A stretch of DNA of 64,000 nt from Phoronis australis (Eukaryota; Phoronida; Phoronidae), in contig NMRA01000127.1 in the NCBI GenBank assembly GCA_002633005.1, positions 566,438 through 630,437 of the forward strand, given 5' to 3'. How positions within the stretch are numbered: the first letter of the stretch is position 1; every line of letters begins with the position of its first letter. The translations under genes and the position numbers were made by a program. Below, one piece after another: positions 62,501 to 64,000 of this stretch. Under the pieces are notes generated by a model. That model was not told the DNA's origin and made no database searches. It worked only from the letters and a program-made list of their open reading frames with translations.

Positions 62501-62760
62501 ACAAGTGGTCCAAAACACAAAAAAGATGATTTTGACTGCAGGTTTTGTCTGAAATTGGCATAGGTTTTCATTGGTGTAATCTTGTGCGTCTTCTGCGTGA
62601 ATCTTCTGAAAAAATGGATTTTCAGTCTTTGCATGAATGGCAGAAGAAATTTCATCGTTTTATGTGCCTATCTTGTTTTTTCAGACAATTGACGATGATA
62701 GGCAGCACGACTGGTACAAAGAGATGTTTAAGTCACTACATAAAACTGAGAAACCCGAGG
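10225..62760 (+). CDS. SORBS-like: Multi-exon gene: PDZ + Pro-rich + SoHo scaffold protein (3' incomplete)
   Basis: Gene-level entry for 15 coding exons: 10225-10317, 42481-42635, 44008-44090, 44430-44648, 46615-46692, 47768-47914, 49666-50052, 51737-51799, 54974-55051, 55463-55644, 56615-56739, 57333-57421, 58828-58857, 60559-60758 and 62685-62760. All introns are GT-AG and all phases join, leaving 668 open codons plus one base, so the protein continues outside the window. Order: PDZ (about residues 3-83), long Pro/Ser-rich linker (84-576), SoHo region (about 625-669). SoHo proteins of the SORBS family (CAP/ponsin, ArgBP2, vinexin) sit at focal adhesions, Z-discs and cell junctions and carry C-terminal SH3 domains, which are expected downstream here. 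A PDZ domain is not part of vertebrate SORBS proteins; this one resembles those of PDLIM/LDB3 and SYNPO2. A cytoskeletal scaffold role is inferred from family. The alternative is two adjacent genes, a PDZ gene ending near 50096 and a SORBS gene, read here as one. Confidence 0.8.
10955..11064. mobile_element. Hairpin MITE, 'GAACCAG' family copy
   Basis: CTAGTCGGATAATGGACTCT at the left pairs with AGGCTCCATTATATCCGACT AG at the right. The centre carries GAGAACCAGTTTCATCCACT AAATAATGGC. It is nearly a perfect foldback of about 110 bases. Confidence 0.7.
12786..12844. repeat. 31-bp tandem duplication
   Basis: ATTTAGTCTCACAACTGTTA at 12786 is repeated as ATTTAGTCTCGCAACTGTTA at 12817, with the two units diverged at a few positions. 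Confidence 0.85.
14811..14925 (-). repeat. 'CACTTATTT' repeat family, partial copy
   Basis: Contains AAATGACAATTTTGATCACT then ATTTTTGTTCGAATTAGAGG, the reverse-strand version of the left end of the full copies at 25424 and 59269. Confidence 0.5.
15425..15475 (-). repeat. 'GAACCAG' hairpin family, partial copy
   Basis: On the minus strand reads GAGAACCAGTTACTTCCACT then GAATAAGTGGGCAT, matching the conserved core of the family. The outer arm on one side is missing. Confidence 0.5.
16796..16890 (-). mobile_element. 'GAACCAG' hairpin family, diverged copy
   Basis: The minus strand reads AACAATTTTCTCTACTGAAT then AACAGGCATCAAAC, matching the core of the 54738 copy. The arms (TTTTACGAGGGGGGTCGCAT against TTTACCGCACTTTAAG reversed) still partly pair. 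Confidence 0.5.
16914..17032 (-). repeat. 'CACTTATTT' repeat family, partial copy
   Basis: CTGTAGTCAACAAACATATT followed by GGACAATTTTGGCAATTATT TTTGTTC matches the same family on the minus strand, next to a 'GAACCAG' hairpin. Confidence 0.5.
17195..17334. repeat. Tandem duplication unit 1 (holds the empty MITE site)
   Basis: Reads GGGGTGATGTGATATGTTAG through CTGTCAATCTAATTGCAGAG to about 17334. It is paralogous to 17366-17466 plus 17912-17940. TAA at 17304-17306 is intact here, whereas the second unit is split at the same TAA by a MITE. Confidence 0.6.
17366..17466. repeat. Tandem duplication unit 2 (interrupted)
   Basis: GGGGTGATGTAAAATTTGAG through TTGTCAATCTAA parallels unit 1, then is broken by the element at 17467-17911. 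The homology resumes at 17912 with TAATTG and a GCTAAA-containing tail. Confidence 0.55.
17467..17911. mobile_element. PIF/Harbinger-like MITE with TAA target duplication
   Basis: The terminal inverted repeat AGTCCGGTCCACACACAG at the left pairs with CTGTGTGTGGACGGCACT at the right. It is flanked by direct TAA (17464-17466 and 17912-17914), and a 3-bp TWA-type duplication is typical of PIF/Harbinger. Internal repeats of CTTACCCC-type words and a (CA)n run are present; there is no transposase. The related empty site is preserved at 17304. Confidence 0.75.
17528..17575. repeat. (CA)n microsatellite
   Basis: Uninterrupted CA dinucleotide run of 48 bases inside the MITE, beginning from a CCGCACAC already part of the element. 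Confidence 0.97.
22510..22737. mobile_element. hAT-like MITE
   Basis: The left end CAGTGGCAGATTTAC resembles the reverse complement of the right end (ATAGGTCCGCCTCTG reads CAGAGGCGGACCTAT). G-rich and C-rich inner blocks (GGGGGGGTCAAGAGGGGGTC / CCCCCTCCCCCC) also pair. CAG-GGC-type ends are typical of hAT MITEs. No clear target-site duplication was found. Confidence 0.5.
23536..23676 (+). repeat. 'CACTTATTT' repeat family, 5'-truncated copy
   Basis: Shares with the 25424 and 59269 copies GTGACATCTACACTCTGCAA, then TTGTGCAGAAATTTGACAAA and the right end GCTAAATAAGTGAAGAATTA. Confidence 0.7.
25424..25659 (+). mobile_element. 'CACTTATTT' MITE, full copy
   Basis: TAATTTTCTCCACTTATTTT at the left against AATAAGTGACGTATTA at the right gives a terminal inverted repeat of roughly 20 bases (TCACTTATTT core). 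It is about 236 bases long, and its interior is shared with 23536-23676 and 59269-59508. Confidence 0.65.
26221..26412. mobile_element. Palindromic MITE, copy 2 (diverged)
   Basis: Shares with 1748-1966 the centre (GATC..., AATCCTAT...GTAAGGAATATT) and the right arm TTTTTTAGCCAGTTAAACC...GAAATGC, in the same orientation. The left arm is more decayed. It lies in intron 1. Confidence 0.55.
29066..29123. repeat. 22-bp tandem repeat, 2.6 units
   Basis: CATGTTTACACACTTTTGTT TA at 29066-29087 is repeated exactly at 29088-29109, then partially as CTTGTTTACACACT. Confidence 0.95.
35179..35220 (+). other. G-rich tract, possible G-quadruplex
   Basis: CGGGGGGGAGGGGGGTTGGT then GGCGGGGCGGAGGAGTGGTGG: several runs of three or more G within 42 bases on the + strand, isolated in AT-rich intron sequence. 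Confidence 0.6.
36160..36258 (-). mobile_element. 'GAACCAG' hairpin family copy
   Basis: The minus strand reads AGAACCAGTTCTCTCCATTG then AACAATGGACATAAAACTGG. The flanking arms (GGGTCCCCGGGATTTCGAGA against GGGGCATTTTTAGA reversed) pair with each other but differ from the arms of other copies. Confidence 0.6.
37972..38313. repeat. Direct duplication II, copy A (probable allele)
   Basis: From 'tctgtaggttggggaaaatt' to 'gttcctctgaa'. Near-identical to 38315-38648 and ends at a single N. It lies deep in intron 1 with no gene content. Confidence 0.9.
38314..38314. other. Single N: contig join
   Basis: Unresolved base at the exact junction of the two near-identical copies. Confidence 0.85.
38315..38648. 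repeat. Direct duplication II, copy B (probable allele)
   Basis: Matches copy A apart from a few substitutions and loss of about 8 bases after 'tatatgctct'. It then runs into unique sequence ('gaaaatagttttctgatgac'). Confidence 0.9.
39756..39853. repeat. About 50-bp tandem duplication
   Basis: ACAGATGCATAACTTTTCTG ... CCCTATTATGTTTCATGTG is followed at 39807 by ACAGATGTATAACTTTCTGT ... CCCTATTATGTGTCACATG. Confidence 0.85.
40427..40508 (-). mobile_element. 'GAACCAG' hairpin family copy
   Basis: The minus strand reads AACCAGTTTTCTTCTCTGAA then AATTGGGCACCAGACTGG. The arms CACTTACATGGGTTTTTTAG and TTACAGGGCCTGATAACC (reversed) pair imperfectly. Confidence 0.6.
42481..42635 (+). CDS. SORBS-like: Exon 2: second half of PDZ domain
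   Basis: Residues 32-83, beginning [20 protein letters not shown] after acceptor ttacttttag and ending at donor gtgagt in phase 2. It carries the usual PDZ landmarks: NPGSKA-x-x-SGLKIGD, ESINGD (beta D-E), [10 protein letters not shown] (helix alpha-B) and a closing strand near LELGLRK. His62 falls at the alpha-B1 position, where class I PDZ domains use His to bind Ser/Thr at ligand position -2. A class I-like ligand preference is therefore plausible but inferred. This exon and exon 1 together make one full-length PDZ of about 80 residues. Confidence 0.92.
42636..44007 (+). other. Intron 2
   Basis: Between exons 2 and 3 (gtgagt...ttttcag). No additional exon with matching phase was recognised, and no clear repeat. 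Confidence 0.7.
44008..44090 (+). CDS. SORBS-like: Exon 3: Ser/Pro-rich linker after PDZ
   Basis: Residues 83-111, acceptor ttttcag, donor gtgggt, phase 2 in and phase 1 out. It encodes [20 protein letters not shown] followed by PQLETEL. No domain is seen. The two SP dipeptide contexts (YSPASP) could be Pro-directed kinase sites, but that is speculative. The phase match to exon 2 and the open frame across the whole segment support it. Confidence 0.82.
44430..44648 (+). CDS. SORBS-like: Exon 4: Trp-x-Pro repeat, proline-rich
   Basis: Residues 111-184, acceptor acaacacag, donor gtcagt, phase 1-1. It is strikingly Pro/Trp-rich: after [13 protein letters not shown] come four Trp-x-Pro units (WIPV, WSPP, WAPPP, WTPPPPP) spaced about 9-16 residues apart. 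PNVPPK fits the class II SH3-ligand pattern PxxPxK, so an SH3 partner, possibly the protein's own downstream SH3 domains, is plausible. Pro-rich stretches also suit profilin or EVH1 partners. No folded domain is evident. Reading past the donor reaches a stop at 44758, so retention would truncate the protein. Confidence 0.88.
44649..46614 (+). other. Intron 4
   Basis: Between exons 4 and 5. Holds a partial 'CACTTATTT' repeat (46318-46445) and otherwise unremarkable AT-rich sequence. Confidence 0.7.
46318..46445 (-). repeat. 'CACTTATTT' repeat family, partial copy
   Basis: GGCTGTAGTCTACAAACATG, then GAAAAAATGACAATTTTGGC CATTATTTTTGTTTG, is the reverse-strand version of the family, in the intron before exon 5. 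Confidence 0.5.
46615..46692 (+). CDS. SORBS-like: Exon 5: linker with REYQPAPLG motif
   Basis: Residues 184-210, acceptor catgtttag, donor gtgagt, phase 1-1. It encodes [14 protein letters not shown] then [11 protein letters not shown]. The RREYQP string recurs in similar form (KKEYRP) in exon 10, hinting at a short repeated linear motif. No known domain. Its symmetric phase means it can be skipped without a frameshift. Confidence 0.85.
46693..47767 (+). other. Intron 5
   Basis: Between exons 5 and 6. Nothing recognised beyond intron sequence. Confidence 0.65.
47768..47914 (+). CDS. SORBS-like: Exon 6: linker, symmetric cassette-type exon
   Basis: Residues 210-259, acceptor tttcgcacag, donor gtaaca, phase 1-1. 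The segment stands out as GC-rich against its AT-rich introns. It encodes [16 protein letters not shown], then [20 protein letters not shown] and [11 protein letters not shown]. The middle is a mixed hydrophobic/basic stretch that could form a short helix. Not recognised. The donor is weaker than its neighbours (gtaaca), which fits an alternatively used exon. Confidence 0.75.
47915..49665 (+). other. Intron 6
   Basis: Between exons 6 and 7. Short frames around 48370-48700 overlap a diverged dispersed repeat. No exon supported. Confidence 0.65.
49666..50052 (+). CDS. SORBS-like: Exon 7: large proline-rich exon
   Basis: Residues 259-388, acceptor gtatgttag, donor gtattc, phase 1-1. It starts [13 protein letters not shown], then [20 protein letters not shown], a basic amphipathic-looking stretch loosely like the RG-x-x-LF-x-x-QQ-x-R motifs of synaptopodin-2 proteins (a tentative resemblance). 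A polyproline run ([11 protein letters not shown]) and several Pro/Ser blocks follow. APPVPKK fits the SH3 class II pattern PxxPx+. It ends [18 protein letters not shown]. The donor is poor, and reading through gives a stop at 50094-50096 with poly(A) signals beyond. An internal donor (gtcagt at 49765) would remove 288 nt in frame. Confidence 0.88.
50053..50246 (+). other. Candidate alternative C-terminus and 3' UTR of a short isoform
   Basis: If the weak gtattc donor of exon 7 is not used, the frame continues for 14 residues ([14 protein letters not shown], counting the split Gly) to TGA at 50094-50096. An AATAAA lies at 50241-50246 with a GT-rich stretch just after it, and a second AATAAA is at 50588-50593. 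The product would be about 401 residues, with the PDZ and proline-rich parts but no SoHo. This rests on sequence signals only. Confidence 0.45.
50241..50246 (+). terminator. Candidate poly(A) signal AATAAA
   Basis: Canonical hexamer 145 bases after the read-through stop of exon 7, followed by TCTCGTGTTTATCC, a GT-rich downstream element. AATAAA occurs often by chance in AT-rich DNA, so its weight comes from its position. Confidence 0.35.
50247..51736 (+). other. Rest of intron 7
   Basis: Follows the candidate alternative 3' end. A second AATAAA is at 50588-50593. No exon recognised before exon 8. Confidence 0.6.
51737..51799 (+). CDS. SORBS-like: Exon 8: short symmetric linker exon
   Basis: Residues 388-409, acceptor gtgctttcag, donor gtgagt, phase 1-1. 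It encodes [21 protein letters not shown]. Short and without a domain, but both splice sites are strong and the phase fits exactly between exons 7 and 9. Confidence 0.72.
51800..54973 (+). other. Intron 8
   Basis: Between exons 8 and 9. Contains a CA/CG-rich stretch near 52010-52065 and the best-preserved hairpin MITE (54738-54844). No further exon recognised. Confidence 0.65.
54738..54844 (+). mobile_element. 'GAACCAG' hairpin family, best-preserved copy
   Basis: The left arm TAGTCTGATATAACGTGCCC pairs with the right arm GGCACGTTATATCAGGCTA. The core is GAACCAGTTTTCTTCACTGA then ATAACGGGCATC. It is in the intron between exons 8 and 9. Confidence 0.7.
54974..55051 (+). CDS. SORBS-like: Exon 9: short linker exon
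   Basis: Residues 409-435, with a good pyrimidine tract before acceptor tctgtag and donor gtaaga, phase 1-1. It encodes [20 protein letters not shown] then LSPQT. A basic-Ser cluster (FRSSSLSP) resembles a kinase target. No domain. Confidence 0.85.
55052..55462 (+). other. Intron 9
   Basis: Short intron between exons 9 and 10, with a CT-rich stretch near 55198-55215. Nothing else seen. Confidence 0.75.
55463..55644 (+). CDS. SORBS-like: Exon 10: linker with HIWAPSGNG and KKEYRP motifs
   Basis: Residues 435-495, acceptor ttcatctttag, donor gtaatg, phase 1 in and 0 out. It encodes [20 protein letters not shown], then a charged segment, then [25 protein letters not shown] echoes the Trp-x-Pro units of exon 4, and KKEYRP echoes RREYQP of exon 5. 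The [12 protein letters not shown] segment looks like a conserved linear motif rather than random linker, but it was not identified. A hAT-like MITE begins only 17 bases after this exon's donor. Confidence 0.9.
55645..56614 (+). other. Intron 10
   Basis: Begins with 17 bases of intron and then the hAT-like MITE (55662-55912). The remainder is unremarkable. Confidence 0.75.
55662..55912. mobile_element. hAT-like MITE beside the exon 10 donor
   Basis: CAGGGCTTGGAATTTTCCGC at the left and GGTCGTTCCAAGCCCTG at the right form inverted termini (CAGGGCTTGGAA), with GGAAACGCGGA / TCCGCGTTTTTCG pairing further in. TTTGTT directly flanks both ends (55656-55661 and 55913-55918). CAGGG-type ends suggest hAT, though the visible duplication is 6 rather than 8 bases. 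It is GC-rich relative to the intron and has no transposase. Confidence 0.8.
56615..56739 (+). CDS. SORBS-like: Exon 11: Pro/Ser-rich linker
   Basis: Residues 496-537, acceptor tctgtttcag, donor gtaaaa, phase 0 in and 2 out. It encodes [20 protein letters not shown] followed by a Ser/Thr-rich segment ([18 protein letters not shown]). Low complexity and probably disordered. SP and PxxP motifs are abundant. Confidence 0.87.
56740..57332 (+). other. Intron 11
   Basis: Between exons 11 and 12. At about 57085-57180 it holds a diverged relative of part of duplication III ('aaactgtgacagccattttc'). Confidence 0.65.
57333..57421 (+). CDS. SORBS-like: Exon 12: Ser-rich linker
   Basis: Residues 537-567, acceptor gctaattgcag, donor gtgaga, phase 2 in and 1 out. 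It encodes [20 protein letters not shown] then [16 protein letters not shown] could be a 14-3-3- or kinase-type site (speculative). Exons 10, 11 and 12 must be skipped together to keep frame. Confidence 0.83.
57422..58827 (+). other. Intron 12
   Basis: Between exons 12 and 13. Repeated 'ttgccaaac' and 'agagtttg' words at 58088-58215 suggest a small unclassified repeat. No exon. Confidence 0.65.
58828..58857 (+). CDS. SORBS-like: Exon 13: 30-nt microexon encoding PPSY
   Basis: Residues 567-577, acceptor ctatttcag, donor gtaaga, phase 1-1. It encodes [14 protein letters not shown] matches the PPxY motif that binds WW domains (for example Nedd4-family or YAP-type partners), so a regulated interaction site is plausible. 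With only 30 nt the call rests on good splice sites and exact phase, so it could be false. Confidence 0.62.
58858..60558 (+). other. Intron 13
   Basis: Between exons 13 and 14. Holds a full 'CACTTATTT' MITE (59269-59508). Nothing else recognised. Confidence 0.7.
59269..59508 (+). mobile_element. 'CACTTATTT' MITE, full copy
   Basis: TATTTCTCCACTTATTAGCA at the left and GCTATGTAAGTGAAGAATTA at the right. The interior is homologous to the 25424 copy throughout. It is in the intron between exons 13 and 14. Confidence 0.65.
60559..60758 (+). CDS. SORBS-like: Exon 14: pre-SoHo region and SoHo start
   Basis: Residues 577-643, acceptor cttcacacag, donor gtaagt, phase 1 in and 0 out. The last part, [20 protein letters not shown], is recognisably the beginning of the sorbin-homology region: vertebrate SORBS proteins have a GIGP-(V/T)-(D/E)-E-x-G-x-P-x-x-x-R string just before the DWYK core. 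The earlier part ([20 protein letters not shown] onward) is not recognised; its [19 protein letters not shown] segment is charged. Strong splice sites and clear codon-like composition. Confidence 0.93.
60759..62684 (+). other. Intron 14
   Basis: Splits the SoHo region between exons 14 and 15. Mostly occupied by duplication III copy A (61408-62508), with a short (CA)n at 61324-61340. Confidence 0.75.
61408..62508. repeat. Direct duplication III, copy A
   Basis: From 'gcaaataagttgcttcgcaa' to 'ctatcatcaaacaagtggt'. Near-identical to 62872-63969. It precedes exon 15. Confidence 0.92.
62685..62760 (+). CDS. SORBS-like: Exon 15: SoHo domain core
   Basis: Residues 644-669, with a long T-rich tract before acceptor ttttttcag and donor gtaagc, phase 0 in and 1 out. 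It encodes [20 protein letters not shown] then TEKPE. DWYK-x-MFK-x-(I/L)HK is the diagnostic SoHo core of SORBS1/2/3, which binds flotillin in CAP/ponsin. The conserved Trp, Tyr, Met and Phe are all present. The domain continues into the next, unseen exon. The exon sits between two near-identical 1.1-kb blocks, so a second copy may exist just outside the window. Confidence 0.95.
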
Positions 62761-62870
62761 GTAAGCGCCGCCAAATTTTGTACAACAGGCATTATTGATC
62801 ACAAATAGATATTCCACGCGTGGTGCCTTTTCTTCCAGAATGTGTTTGCGAGTAGTTCCACTCGTGTGAT

Positions 62871-62871
62871 N
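62871..62871. other. Single N: contig join
   Basis: Directly before the start of copy B, as at the other two Ns. Confidence 0.85.
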
Positions 62872-63969
62872 GCAAATAAGTTGCTTCGCAATTTATGTTT
62901 GTGTTACCAAAAAGTTGCCACTGTAGGGCAATTATTGAATGCACTGTGCACTGGAAGTGATACTAACTTGGTGTTGTTTAAAGATGCCCTTTCATACATG
63001 TTCACTAGTTTTGGTTACAGAAAGAGTTTTGGCAATTGAAACTCATTACTAAAATAGAAACATTACGTAAATTACTGTCCTACTTTTATTTGCATTTTTG
63101 CGGGCTTTTCAGAAAAGAGGTTTTCAATGCCGTGAAACTGTGACGGCCATTTTGTTGCTGCACCACCAAAAATTATTCAAAAAAAGATGTACTTAATTCA
63201 GGTTATTCTGATAACATTTGATTACGCCTTGAAAGATTGTTTAAACTGGATTGATTTGCAGTCAAGATTGCTTTAATGTGAACTTTTTAAGTGACCGAAA
63301 AGAAGCGTAAAGAAAACCTATAGTGTTAATGCCCTGGAAAATATTACCATTAATTATTAAGGAGCTATAAATCTTACTCGCTAAATTGCAGTGAAAAAAT
63401 TACCCTAATTGATCAACATCCTCAGAACTTCATTTTTGAGAGATGTGTGAAACAAAACTCTACAAAGACATTCGGCCACACTACACTAAATTGTAGTCTT
63501 TCCACCCTTTGCAGTAATACCCTTTTTCTTTTCATTGTTTACAACTTTAACCTTTTTGTTGCACAGTTTACTTTTTGCTATGAAACTCAAAAATTCACTA
63601 CCTTTTACCAAACAGCTGGCAAAGCAAACCTCAGTGTGTGTTCATACTGTACAATCATCAGGGTTTTGAATTGTTAGCATTGGCTCTAATTTGTCTTGCG
63701 AATATCGCGTTTTTTATATCAAACGCCTCTGCTTATTTTTAAGCAAACTTTTGCAGATTATTCCAGGATTGTGTTTATGGTGTTTAAATGTAATTCTTTA
63801 AAATGTGTGCCCTAAAGAGTCTTCAATTTCACATACAGTATATATCAGGAAAGTGAAAAGCTCACTTGGCCAAATTCCTTGCCAAAGTAGATCTCAAAAA
63901 GATGATTTTCATCGTTAGTTTTTATAAGTAGCATAAGTTTTTACTGCACAGCTATCGTCAAACAAGCGG
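62872..63969. repeat. Direct duplication III, copy B
   Basis: Near-identical to copy A over about 1.1 kb. Sequence after 63969 ('aaagtgttttttgtcaatta') no longer matches what follows copy A, so the alleles or duplicates diverge there, just before where a second exon 15 would lie. Small frames shared by both copies are unrecognised. Confidence 0.92.
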
Positions 63970-64000
63970 TAAAGTGTTTTTTGTCAATTAACCGTCCAAA

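Larger units (their letters stand above)
62761..64000 (+). other. Intron 15, open at window edge
   Basis: Starts with donor gtaagc after the SoHo core. About 110 unique bases precede the N and copy B. No further exon before the window ends. Confidence 0.7.

Noticed and set aside
1-64000. CRISPR array, operon or bacterial features
   Set aside because: No regularly spaced direct repeats, ribosome binding sites or long uninterrupted coding frames; the window is animal DNA.

Overview
This is animal nuclear DNA, AT-rich and intron-rich, with a dense load of short non-autonomous transposons. It carries one clear protein-coding gene on the + strand and no convincing second gene, tRNA, rRNA or CRISPR. 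The exon content (a SoHo/sorbin-homology domain plus a PDZ domain of the PDLIM/synaptopodin-2 type), the many MITEs and the apparent heterozygosity suggest a bilaterian invertebrate, plausibly a marine deuterostome. The species cannot be fixed from the sequence alone.

The gene: 15 coding exons were reconstructed by splice sites and reading phase between 10225 and 62760. Every junction is GT-AG and every phase joins, giving 2005 nt (668 codons plus 1 nt). The reading frame is still open at the right edge of the last exon, so the gene continues beyond the window. Exons 1-2, separated by a 32-kb intron, encode an N-terminal PDZ domain. Exons 3-13 encode a long, probably disordered Pro/Ser-rich region with repeated Trp-x-Pro motifs, SH3-ligand-like PxxPxK motifs and a PPSY motif. 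Exons 14-15 encode a SoHo domain, the hallmark of the SORBS (CAP/ponsin, ArgBP2, vinexin) adhesion and cytoskeleton scaffolds. The family's SH3 domains would be expected just downstream. The PDZ-plus-SoHo combination is not the vertebrate SORBS layout and is the main point of interest. Reading through the end of exon 7 gives an in-frame stop followed by AATAAA signals. So a PDZ-only short isoform, or an ancestral gene boundary between two fused genes, is possible.

Layout: 1-1747, no recognisable gene; 1748-1966, palindromic MITE; about 1985-5420, a patchwork of related 'CACTAGGGGGC' repeats interrupted by a 1.1-kb TIR element (2861-3985); 5421-6990, nothing recognisable; 6991-9369, two near-identical 1.17-kb copies around a single N; 9370-10224, presumed promoter and 5' UTR; 10225-10317, exon 1; 10318-42480, giant intron with several MITE families, a PIF/Harbinger-like MITE with its empty site preserved nearby, and a second N-joined duplication (37972-38648); 42481-62760, exons 2-15; 61408-64000, a third N-joined 1.1-kb duplication around the SoHo exon.

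The three single Ns each sit at the junction of near-identical direct repeats. This is best read as contig joins that retain both alleles of a heterozygous genome. At the first join, one allele appears to carry a transposon insertion that the other lacks.
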